Of a stretch of 20,116 nucleotides of DNA, positions 12,030-20,116 are shown in pieces (the stretch's first letter is position 1; every line of letters starts with the position of its first letter). Below the pieces are notes generated by a model. The model did no database searches. It was not told where the DNA came from and worked only from the letters and a program-made list of their open reading frames with translations. The DNA is from Saccoglossus kowalevskii. Its lineage: Eukaryota; Hemichordata; Enteropneusta; Harrimaniidae. The translations under genes and the position numbers were made by a program. The DNA is taken from the NCBI RefSeq assembly GCF_000003605.2, contig NW_003140827.1, positions 4,345 through 24,460 of the forward strand. Direction: 5' to 3'.

Positions 12030-12210
12030 CCAATCAGTGCGAGTCTTAGAATCAGGACAACGATCGTTTACCTTTACATGTATTTTGATTGGTTCCTTGT
12101 GTAAAAGGGGACATGGTGATTGGTTAATTTGCAAGCTACTGAAGCAATGCAAGCAATGGCAACAATCAGATCAAAATCGTCACATGATGTCGAGATAAGT
12201 TCTATAAATA
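12030..12210 (+). promoter_or_regulatory. Orphan promoter-like cluster: three CCAAT boxes and a TATA box
   Basis: CCAAT at 12030-12034 (plus strand) and ATTGG at 12088-12092 and 12119-12123 (CCAAT on the minus strand). The last two are 31 bp apart, close to the spacing seen in NF-Y-bound promoters. TATAAATA at 12203-12210 follows on the plus strand. No coding exon was recognised downstream before 14522. It could drive a non-coding RNA or an unrecognised first exon, or be a chance cluster. Confidence 0.3.
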
Positions 12211-13471
12211 AATGCACGGGAAATCTGCATCGTTGGATCTTATATTGATGCCATAGTAACACGTTAAATGTATAACGTTGATTGAATCATAAATCTTCAT
12301 CGAGACAGTAAAGATTTATAGTCTAATATACACTAATCCCGTACATAAGAGAAAAGGGGCTTACAACATCAAATAAATAGTGTTATACATCGCACTTCGA
12401 GATCAAGGGATTACTTTTATTAAGCCTGATTTGTACTAGCGTTGATGGATGTAATTACTTGGAAACAAATTGACCTTTCACGGTGTACTCCATATCAGGC
12501 ACTACACGTGTAAATAGGATAAATGAGGATTCGTAGATTCGATGTAGGGCTTCTTTAAAATGAAGAATTTCATGACTTAGGTAGCCCGGATGTAATTATT
12601 TAAACAGGGAATGACGTAAGTGCATGACGTGTTAAAAATATACTAGTAATCTTCGATCATCGTAGTTTTAAAAATGTTGAATGAATGTAACGTAAAAACA
12701 CTCGTCAGAGATCCATCATATTTACAGTGAATGGCAGAGCGCTGTATCTTGGTTTATAAATATATTTATAACAATTTATGAATCGGCTTTTATTCAAATT
12801 CAAATAATTAATAATAATTAATAATGGTTGGCTCGAGAGCTGCACACTATCTACGCCCATAATGTGTGTGCTAGCCTTCAAATGACATGACAACTGCGAT
12901 GGCCCACTGGCACTTTTTTTAAAATGAAGGGGTTGCTGATTGGATGATGTTGACGTAGCCAACCAGTCATTTTGATTTATATATTTTTTTATTGATAAAA
13001 CGTTATAATATCCCTAGCTCATGCCTTTCACTGAGACATAATAATGTGTTCTTTATCAAGTTATTCGTTTTAAAGACACTCACTGTTTTTCGGATTTATG
13101 TATATCATACAATTGCATATATGATTGAATGAAGTGTCTGAGCCGAACATTTTAAAATAGATTAGTACTAAATTACATTTAAAGATAAGACTAATGCAAC
13201 TATAAAAATTGTGACTAAACATTGACAAATAATAATTTTGAAAATAGCATGCAAATTCGGCTAATTTTCCGTTTGTTTCTGGTCACTCAGCAGGAAATTC
13301 ATTTTGAAATAGCTTCATCGCCTCATGTCCGATTTGTTTCCCATTTTCAAATACCCATCTCTCTGTAATCTGTTTCTGCATTCTTATATACCGAACATTT
13401 GGAATAAACGTAAAACATACATAAACAGGTAATTTATGCAAAACATAAATATTGTGTCTGGCTTACGTATC
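12211..13471. other. Non-coding interval, no gene recognised
   Basis: AT-rich. An inverted CCAAT (ATTGG, 12939-12943) followed by TGACGTAG and an AT-rich TATA-like run near 12978 looks promoter-like, but no coding exon follows. Confidence 0.5.
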
Positions 13472-13593
13472 TAAATGAGGGCCATAAATAAATAAATAAA
13501 TAAACGCTGCTCGGACTGATAAATATGATACATTTTGTATATAGAAGATAATATTTGGTAATCGTAGTCCTAAATAACTATTAAAAATAGCTA

Positions 13594-13621
13594 GACGTTT
13601 TGAGTAATGGCTCTTTATCGA
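13594..13621 (-). ncRNA. Second, more decayed hammerhead-like core, opposite strand
   Basis: This is the inverted-arm counterpart of 13882-13909. On the minus strand the stem side reads ACTC and the conserved GAAAC side has become AAAAC, so it has decayed further than the right-arm copy. Confidence 0.3.
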
Positions 13622-13881
13622 TAGCATAAATTCTTACCCGATGACATTAGTAAGATAGCAGCAAATAGAAAAATCGTAATTGTAGTTTATAAATAAATAA
13701 ACGCTGTTCGGACTGATAAATATGATATATAGAAGATAATATTTGGTAATCGTAGTCAAAGCCAAAAAAAAAATTATTATTATTTGTTATTTGTTTTATT
13801 ATTATTTGTTGTTTGTTCTATTGTGGATTTTTTTACGTTCCTATGTTCTACCTGTACGTTATAACACTTTCTTCTATGCTA

Positions 13882-13909
13882 TCGATAAAGAGCCATTGCT
13901 CGAAACGTC
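13882..13909 (+). ncRNA. Degenerate hammerhead ribozyme-like core
   Basis: A 4-bp stem (GAGC, loop CATT, GCTC) is followed immediately by GAAACGTC, as in the CGAAAC side of a hammerhead core. The other strand of the core, normally CTGATGA before stem II, reads TCGATAA here, so key residues are changed and activity is doubtful. It lies in the right arm of the 13485-13968 element. Confidence 0.35.
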
Positions 13910-13981
13910 TAGCTATTTTTAATAGTTATTTAGGACTACGATTACCAAATATTATCTTCTATATATCATAAATGAGGGCCA

Positions 13982-14380
13982 GTATGCACTAATGCCAATC
14001 CCATTTTCATCTCCGTGAAAAAGTGTTTTAAATAATAAGTTTTCATGAATCGGATTTAAAGCGTTCAGGTTAATTTATTTTGACCAAAATGCTGTTTTTA
14101 GACAAGAATCAATCCCATTTTATGAATTATCTAAATCAACCACATTTTTGACAAGGTCAAACAAACGTCTGGGTAGCATTTACGACATGTTATATATCAG
14201 ATTCAGTAAATACCTCCCAGCCGTGTGACATTCTTAATTGTCAGTGGTAAATATTGCATTTTATTCTTAAAAATATATTTCTGACACCGTGTCCTAGCCT
14301 AATCTATGAAATACTAGTAAGTTGGATTGGTACATGTACAATCAAAGCGGTTAGGACAGTCTGCCGCCCTCAACGTCGCA
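13982..14380. other. Upstream flank of the NDUFAF8-like gene, nothing else recognised
   Basis: AT-rich sequence between the compound repeat and the probable promoter. The open frame 14254-14442 crosses into the promoter region and has no recognisable product. Confidence 0.5.
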
Positions 14381-14521
14381 TATTTAAAAACCCGGAAGTG
14401 GCAATCAGCTGTTGTGTGCGCACTGTTTGGTTCCAAACGTAGATAATACATAATTCACTCCCGAATTTCAGTTCTTGTTTATGATTCTTTCAATGATTTA
14501 GACCAAATTCAGTCACCGGCG
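14381..14521 (+). promoter_or_regulatory. Probable promoter and 5' leader of the NDUFAF8-like gene
   Basis: CCGGAAGTG at 14392-14400 is a full ETS/GABP (NRF-2) site, a hallmark of promoters of nuclear genes for respiratory-chain proteins. An AT-rich TATTTAAA lies just before it at 14381-14388. The ATG follows 121 bp after the ETS site. If transcription starts close to the ETS site, the leader contains a tiny upstream frame beginning at the ATG near 14480 (six codons, then TAG). The start site cannot be placed from sequence alone. Confidence 0.5.
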
Positions 14522-17500
14522 ATGTCGTCCCGCAATAGCTGGGAAGTTGCACGGAGGAAAATAGCGGCGTTTCCAAGGCTACTGGCGGAGTGTTCCAAAG
14601 AGGCAAGTCACGTGTACTAGTATATGAAAACTTGGGACCTGGATGTTTCTTTTCTCCTTTGACTTTTTTTTTGGGCTTTTCACCAATCCTAACAATCCCT
14701 ATCAATCCTTACATTCTCTATCAATCCCCATTTCTGTGTGTTGGACCGTTTGTATCACTGTTCAGTGTCAGACGATAGACGACAGACGACCGATTAGTAT
14801 TATTTTAGTGGTCTGAGGACGTTGACCTCGCAAGGTTCATACCAAGCTCACCATTGAAATTTAAAGGGCGGTAGTCGTCGCGCCACGCATGCGCGAGATA
14901 TATGGTCTCAAATTAACAAAGATGGCCACTTTGACTGTTGCGCAGATCAACGAGTACAAACTGAGACATTAACAAGCTTTAATTAGATAATTTTTAGGTG
15001 ATTGGAAGGTATCGAAGAAGTCACTGGCGGTATTCAGTGCAAGTCACGCCCAGGTCAACCCTCATACTTGTGATTTTCATTTGAAGAGCGCATTGGACTA
15101 TGGGAAAATCATGTTTATCAACACAAATGTCACACATGCGCAGTGCAATGACCACTGCACTATAAGCTTTTGGATTCAAGTTGAGTATGTGATCACTTGT
15201 GTCAGCAAACACTGGGACTATATGCTGTCATTCTGCAATTTCTTATATAACAGACTAAGTGAACTTTTTTGTGTGGAGTCCGGTCGAACCCTGGTGGCAG
15301 CCATGTTTGTTTTTATTATTAGAAGATGCTTACGCGCATCATTTAAAATTAGCATTCCCTAATATGGTAGGATGAAAATACCCAATGCAATACCACAAAA
15401 TTATGGCACGCTGTAACTTATGGCGATATGGTGAGAGATGTATAATGAATCTACTTATTCGATTTCGGGAAAAAATGGGTTAATTAGAGTTTTCCTCAAA
15501 ATCACATGACATGATTTCAATCCACTGATTAATTGTTAGAATATTTACTTAAATTGTTGTTGAAGCAGTATTTTCTGGCAGTTGGTCTAAAAATATATGA
15601 TCCAGAACTCTGTAGTAATATAAAGCAGACGTACACGTTTCGTTCTTGCGCTTCACATTTTAATTTATTGTATTTCTGTGGTGTATACATGTGTATCATA
15701 TTGGCTTACTTAAGTGAGAGAGGCATGTCTATTGTTAAAATAAATCATATTTTAATGGTCTGTTCCAGTATAAATGCAATATTAGGTACTTTTGTTGATG
15801 GTGCAATTTAATTGATCTAATGACACAAATATTGTGTTTTTAAATCTGCAATTTTGTATATTTTACATTGTTCAAAATATTATTTTAACTTGTTATCTGT
15901 GACATAATTTTAAAACTTATAAACGTAATTTACAAAATTATTATGTATTTGTATTTTAGGGGTCTGTTTATGCAAAATGTGTTTCGAGGAAAGAACATTT
16001 ACAGAAAAATGACTGCAGCAAAGAATTTCAGGAATTTTACACCTGTATTCAAAAGCATGTAAGTCAGATATATTGTTGACTCCCATGTGCGAAGCACATA
16101 ATGGGAGTCTTTGCAGTTAGTATGTACAGTTTAGCTGTTCTATGACTGTTCCACTGATATCTAAAGAACTACTCATTGGATTTTGATGAAACTTGGTACA
16201 TAGATACTCTGAACATATGCACAGATTTGATTAGTTTTTAGTAAAAATCTGTGCATATTAATTACCTAATTTGCATGATAATTATTCAATTTTCAGCGGT
16301 TCCATGACTGTTCCACTGATATCTAAACAACCACTCATTGGATTTTGATGAAACTATGTACATAGATTCTCTGAACTAATGCTAGGTTTTGATTAGTTTT
16401 TGGTAATAATCCGTGGATACTAATTACCTAATTTGCATAATGATTAGTAAATTTTCAGTTTTTCCACTGATATCTCAAGTAGATGTCATATGACACTGCA
16501 CAGACCTGATAGTTTTTATGGTAATATCAGTACATATTAATTACCTAATTTGCATAATTAATTAATTTTCAGCATTTGATATAAGTAGTGAGCATTACAT
16601 TTCAATGAAACTTGGTACTTACATACTCAAGGACTATGCAGAGATTTGTTTCCGATAAATATTTGTGCATATTAATCACCTAATTTGCATAATTAGATAA
16701 TTTTCAGCTTTTCCACGGGTACCTAAAGTACTAATCACATTTCAATGAATCTAGAATTATGCAGAGACCCAATTAGTTTTCTGTAAATATTTGTGCATAT
16801 TAATCACCTAATTTGCATAATTAACCAATTTCCAACTTTCACACTGATATCTCAGGTACTAATCATCACATATCAATGAATGTTTGTACATGGATGCTGT
16901 AGGACAATAGACAGACCTGGATAATTGTGGGTTAAAATCTGTACTTATTAATTACCTAATTTGCATAATTAACCAATTTTAAGCTTTCACACTGATATCT
17001 AAAGTACTAATTATTCCATTTCAATGAAACTTAGTACAAAGATGCTCTAGGACAATGTACAAACCTAATTAGTCTGGGGTAAAAATCTGTTCATATTAAT
17101 TCCCTAATATTTCATAATATTTTGGTTATTATCACATTTCAATTAAACTTGGAAACATAGATTTTCTGTTACATTGCGGAGACCTCATTAGTTTTACACT
17201 CAAATCTGTTCATATTTATTTTCTGATTTGCATAATTAGTTTTCAGCTAAGTAATTTCAAATTATATTTAATGTGTCTCCAATACTCTCAGCATATGGGA
17301 GTTCTTTCTAAGCTTTTTTTGATTTTTTATTCTTTGTCACCATTTTAGATATGCCATAATATTTTACTATTAGAGCAATTTACAGTATATTTGATGATAA
17401 TTGAGCATTGCTCGTAAAAAAAGATATAATAACTGGCTTTCACTTGTCTTCCTTGACCTTTACTATCAGTAGATAACAAGTTACATGGAAACATTATTGA

Positions 17501-17553
17501 CAGGAAGAGAATTAATTTATGCTCTTTTCCAACAGGCCAAGAAAACAGCGTAA
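14522..17553 (+). CDS. NDUFAF8: NDUFAF8-like complex I assembly factor, three coding exons: join(14522..14602,15960..16058,17536..17553)
   Basis: The spliced product is 65 residues. Cysteines fall at 24, 34, 46 and 56, giving Cys-X9-Cys-X11-Cys-X9-Cys, the twin CX9C fold of small mitochondrial proteins. The N-terminal part (Trp7, Arg-Arg-Lys 11-13, Ala-Phe-Pro 16-18, Leu-Leu-Ala 20-22, Cys24) and the ending Ala-Lys-Lys-Thr resemble animal NDUFAF8 (C17orf89), which is about 74 residues in human. NDUFAF8 is known to partner and stabilise NDUFAF5 during early complex I assembly; that role is inferred here from family resemblance. Twin CX9C proteins normally form two disulfides after import through the MIA40 pathway, and no classical presequence is needed. 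The start at 14522 is the in-frame ATG in a GGCG-ATG context just before the conserved N-terminus. All three exons join in phase 0. The CX9C spacing holds only if exon 1 ends at 14602, which sets the splice site. Other twin CX9C proteins are the main alternative, but the Ala-Phe-Pro block favours NDUFAF8. Confidence 0.85.
14603..15959 (+). other. Intron 1 of the NDUFAF8-like gene, GC-AG type
   Basis: Exon 1 ends in GAG and is followed by GCAAGT, the consensus GC-AG donor. The intron ends in a T-rich run and TTTTAG at 15954-15959. Reading on past 14602 gives only five more codons before TAG at 14618-14620. The nearest GT donor, after position 14611, would add three residues and break the first CX9C spacing. 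The intron holds a short TTAA-flanked element (14871-14972) and otherwise AT-rich sequence without recognised genes; the open frames at 15081-15362 and 15533-15811 show no familiar protein. Confidence 0.75.
14871..14972. mobile_element. Short TTAA-flanked miniature element in intron 1, same family as 2313-2476
   Basis: The left end (TTAAA, then AGTCGTC at 14883-14889, then GCATGCGC) matches the right-end inverted repeat of the 2313-2476 element. The right end carries ATGGCCA, TGAC, TGCGCAG and ACGAGT blocks in the same order as that element and stops at TTAA, 14969-14972. It is about 100 bp and too short to code. It carries an NRF-1-like core (CGCATGCGCG) and a YY1-like AAGATGGC, so these motifs near the gene may be transposon-derived. 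Confidence 0.5.
16059..17535 (+). other. Intron 2 of the NDUFAF8-like gene, GT-AG type
   Basis: Donor GTAAGT directly follows the His codon at 16056-16058. The acceptor is a pyrimidine-rich stretch ending in CCAACAG at 17535. Most of the intron is a diverged tandem repeat (16078-17303). Failure to splice would add six residues and a stop at 16077-16079. Splicing adds Ala-Lys-Lys-Thr-Ala, which agrees with the C-terminus of family members. Confidence 0.75.
16078..17303. repeat. Diverged tandem repeat element in intron 2 (units about 117-162 bp)
   Basis: About eight units each contain TTAATTACCTAATTTGCAT or a close variant, plus segments like CACTGATATCTAAAG and TTTCAATGAAACTTGG. Perfect ATTTGCAT octamers occur at 16269, 16431, 16548, 16683, 16811, 16959 and 17226, with a degenerate one near 17105. 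The left end is a hairpin, GACTCCCAT (16078-16086) pairing with ATGGGAGTC (16101-16109). A matching ATGGGAGT ends the block at 17295-17302, inverted relative to ACTCCCAT at the left end, so the block may be one mobile unit. No clear target-site duplication was seen. Confidence 0.8.
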
Positions 17554-18260
17554 CATGATAGTAATGAAGTGTATACTGTGATTCATGTGTGTACAAGACT
17601 GCTGCAAGTCTGATGAAACAGAAAAAAACAAGTTTATTTCAAGTTTTGTAACACATAGAACTGTAATCAAATGTTATGAAGCCTTGCTTGTTCAGCTAGC
17701 GCCCTCTAGTGTCAGAATTGTTAAAACTTATACAGTATTACTGGTAATAATGACTTTTACAAGGGTTCAAAGCATGGTGCCAACCATTAATTAGGCTAAT
17801 CAAATTTTTATTTTTGTTTGATTACGCCATGTAACATTTTGTTATAACCTGTTTTTTTAGGCATTATTAAAAAAACAAAAACATTTGAAATGTAATTCGT
17901 ACCAACTTTTGTGATTTTAGATATGATCATGTTTTGACATCCTTGGGAATTATGAAACATGTACTTTTCCAAATGACAAATTAATCTTGTCATTGTTATA
18001 AAAAAGTTGCATGGCATAGCTTAAAATCACTCTTTACCTACTGGTAAGAAGTACATAGGTGATTTTTTGTGTTGATATTTGTGTCTCAGAATTCACTACC
18101 ATGATTTCAATGATCTATGATGAGAGCAATACTACTGGTATATGGCTTTTAAAGAATGATAGCAGACATTATTATCACGCTGTACGGAATGATAGCATTT
18201 ATTCTTAATTGTTTTGTATATCATTTTGTATTGATTATAATAAATGTTGAGTTGATATCT
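17554..18260 (+). other. Probable 3' UTR of the NDUFAF8-like gene
   Basis: AT-rich sequence follows the stop at 17551-17553. The open frame at 17585-17794 within it has no recognisable product. A canonical AATAAA sits at 18239-18244; an earlier ATTAAA variant at 17866-17871 could end a shorter transcript. The extent is inferred from these signals. Confidence 0.5.
18239..18244 (+). terminator. Candidate poly(A) signal AATAAA
   Basis: AATAAA lies in an AT-rich context at the very edge of the minisatellite. The first repeat units downstream are rich in T and GT, as expected of a downstream cleavage element. It is on the same strand as the NDUFAF8-like gene and about 690 bp after its stop codon. 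Confidence 0.5.
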
Positions 18261-20116
18261 GATCTGAATGTTGTTTCTATGTTGAGTTGATATCTGATCT
18301 GAATGTTGCTTCTGTGTTGAAGTGATACCTGATCTAAATGTTGTTTCTATGTTGAGGTGATATCTGATCTGAATGTTGCTTCTGTGTTGAGGTGATATCT
18401 GATCTGAATGTTGCTTCTGTGTTGAGGTGATATCTGATCTGAATGTTGTTTCTATGTTGAGGTGATATCTGATCTGAATGTTGCTTGTGTGTTGAGTTGT
18501 TACCTGATCTGAATGTTGTTTCTATGTTGAGTTGATACCTGATCTGAATGCTGCTTCTATGTTGAGTTGATACCTGATCTGAATGATGTTTCTATGTTGA
18601 GTTGATATCTGATCTGAATGTTTCTATGTTGAGGTGATATCTGATCTGAATGTTGTTTCTATGTTGAGGTGATACTGTCTGAATGTTGTTTCTATGTTGA
18701 GGTGATATCTGATCTGAATGTTGTTTCTATGTTGAGTTGATACATGATCTGAATTTTGTTTCTATGTTGAGGTGATACTATCTGAGTGTTGTTTCTATGT
18801 TGAGGTGATACCTAATCTGAATGTTTCTGTGTTGTTTTGATATCTGATCTGAATGTTGCTTCTATGTTGAGTTGATACCTTATCTGAATGTTGTTTCTAT
18901 GTTGAGTTGATATCTGATCTGAATGTTGTTTCTATGTTGAGTTGACATCTGATCTAAATGTTGTTTCTATGTTGAGTTGATACCTGATCTGAATGTTGTT
19001 TCTATGTTGAGGTGATACTATCTGAATGTTGTTTCTATGTTGACGTGATACCTAATCTGAATGTTTCTTTGTTGATTTGATATCTGATCTGAATGTTGCT
19101 TCTATGTTGAAGTGATACCTGGTCTGAATGTTTCTATGTTGAGGTGATATCTGACGTGAATGTTGCTTCTATGTTGAAGTGATACCTGGTCTGAATGTTT
19201 CTATGTTGAGGTGATATCTGATCTGAATGTTGTTTCTATGTTGAGTTGATACCTGATCTGAATGTTGCTTCCATGTTGAGTTGATACCTGGTCTGATTGT
19301 TTCTATGTTGAGGTGGTATCTGATCTGAATGCTTCTATGTTGAGGTGATATCTGATCTGAATGTTGTTTCTATGTTGAGTTGATATCTGATCTGAATGTT
19401 GTTTCTATGTTGAGTTGATACCTGATCTGAATGTTGCTTCTATGTTGAGTTGATAGCTGATCTCAATGTTGTTTCTATGTTGAGGTAATATCTGATCTGA
19501 ATGTTGTTTCTATGTTGAAGTGATACCTGATCTGAATGTTTCTATGTTGAGGTAATATCTGATCTGAATGTTGTTTCTATGTTGAGTTGATATCTGATCT
19601 GAATGTTGTTTCTATGTTGAGTTGATACCTGATCTAAATGTTGTTTCTATTTGGAGGTGATATCTGATCCGAATGTTGTTTCTATGTTGAAGTGATATCT
19701 GATCTGAATGTTGTTTCTATGTTGAGGTGATATCTGATCTGAATGTTGCTTCTGTGTTGAGGTGATATCTGATCTGAATGTTGTTTCTATGTTGAGGTGA
19801 TATCTGATCTGAATGTTGCTTCTGTGTTGAGTTGTTACCTGATCTGAATGTTTCTATGTTGAGTTGATACCTGATCTGAATGCTGCTTCTATGTTGAGTT
19901 GATACCTGATCTGAATGTTGTTTCTATGTTGAGTTGATATCTGATCTGAATGTTTTTATGTTGAGGTGATATCTGATCTGAATGTTGTTTCTATGTTGAG
20001 GTTATACCTAATCTGAATGTTTCTGTGATGTTTTGATATCTGATCTGAATGTTGCTTCTATGTTGAGTTGATACCTTATCTGAATGTTGTTTCTATGTTA
20101 AGTTGATACCTCATCT
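18244..20116 (+). repeat. Minisatellite, unit about 35 bp, runs off the window end
   Basis: Roughly 54 head-to-tail units share the core GATATCTGATCTGAATGTT followed by a TTTCTATGTTGAG segment. Most are 35 bp; frequent 32-bp units lack three bases after GAATG, and a few carry a 2-bp loss in the GATACTATCTG or GATACTGTCTG form. The plus strand is strongly T over A and G over C. Unit variants recur in the same order in separate parts of the array. The period is not a multiple of three and stops are frequent, so it is not coding. Confidence 0.95.

Larger units (their letters stand above)
13485..13968. mobile_element. Compound inverted/direct repeat element, Penelope-like remnant candidate
   Basis: The 13-bp TAAATGAGGGCCA at 13472-13484 and 13969-13981 flanks the block as a target-site duplication. 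Arms 13539-13627 and 13876-13964 are inverted repeats of 89 bp with two differences. A direct partial copy also links 13491-13569 to 13690-13757, with a 10-bp gap. Both inverted arms carry a hammerhead-like stretch. Multiple partial copies in both orientations with small hammerhead motifs are characteristic of Penelope-like retroelements. No reverse transcriptase frame remains. The assignment is inference; the repeat structure is seen directly. Confidence 0.6.

Noticed and set aside
15284-15296. GGTCGAACCCTGG, similar to a tRNA B-box
   Set aside because: No matching A-box or cloverleaf around it.
16059-16079. Exon 2 read-through giving a different C-terminus
   Set aside because: A strong GTAAGT donor and the downstream Ala-Lys-Lys-Thr exon fit the family better.
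17585-17794. 69-codon open frame after the NDUFAF8 stop
   Set aside because: Lies in the probable 3' UTR, with no recognisable product.

Overview
This is a stretch of animal nuclear DNA, AT-rich and mostly non-coding. It has spliceosomal introns, dispersed repeats with target-site duplications, microsatellites and a long minisatellite. No bacterial-style gene layout is present. The repeats (short elements with octamer-like cores, TTAA-flanked miniature elements, a Penelope-like fragment) would fit a marine invertebrate such as a hemichordate, echinoderm, lancelet or lophotrochozoan, but I cannot fix the species from the sequence.

One gene can be supported. A three-exon plus-strand gene (coding exons 14522-14602, 15960-16058 and 17536-17553) encodes a 65-residue protein. 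Its Cys-X9-Cys-X11-Cys-X9-Cys pattern and flanking residues match NDUFAF8, a small mitochondrial intermembrane-space/matrix-side complex I assembly factor. Its first intron appears to use a GC donor. Its last coding exon holds five codons plus the stop. An ETS/GABP (NRF-2) type site lies about 120 bp upstream of the ATG, as is common for nuclear genes of mitochondrial proteins. A candidate poly(A) signal lies at the edge of the minisatellite.

Layout. 1-2000: non-coding, with a palindromic kappaB-like site and a CAGGACT-rich patch. 1949-2210: simple-repeat-rich sequence like the end of a dispersed repeat. 2313-2476: a TTAA-flanked miniature inverted-repeat element. 2477-8132: no gene recognised, one CCA/CCG microsatellite. 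8133-8536: a retroposed insertion with a 12-bp target-site duplication and an (AATAA)n tail. 8537-12029: nothing recognised beyond small motifs. 12030-12210: an orphan promoter-like CCAAT/TATA cluster. 13472-13981: a compound inverted/direct repeat element with a 13-bp target-site duplication and two hammerhead-like cores. 14381-18260: the NDUFAF8-like gene, carrying a second copy of the TTAA element in intron 1 and a diverged tandem repeat with regularly placed octamer motifs in intron 2. 18244-20116: a minisatellite with a period near 35 bp and higher-order structure, running off the window end.

All short open frames other than the NDUFAF8 exons look like chance or repeat-derived frames. 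No RNA gene or CRISPR array was seen.
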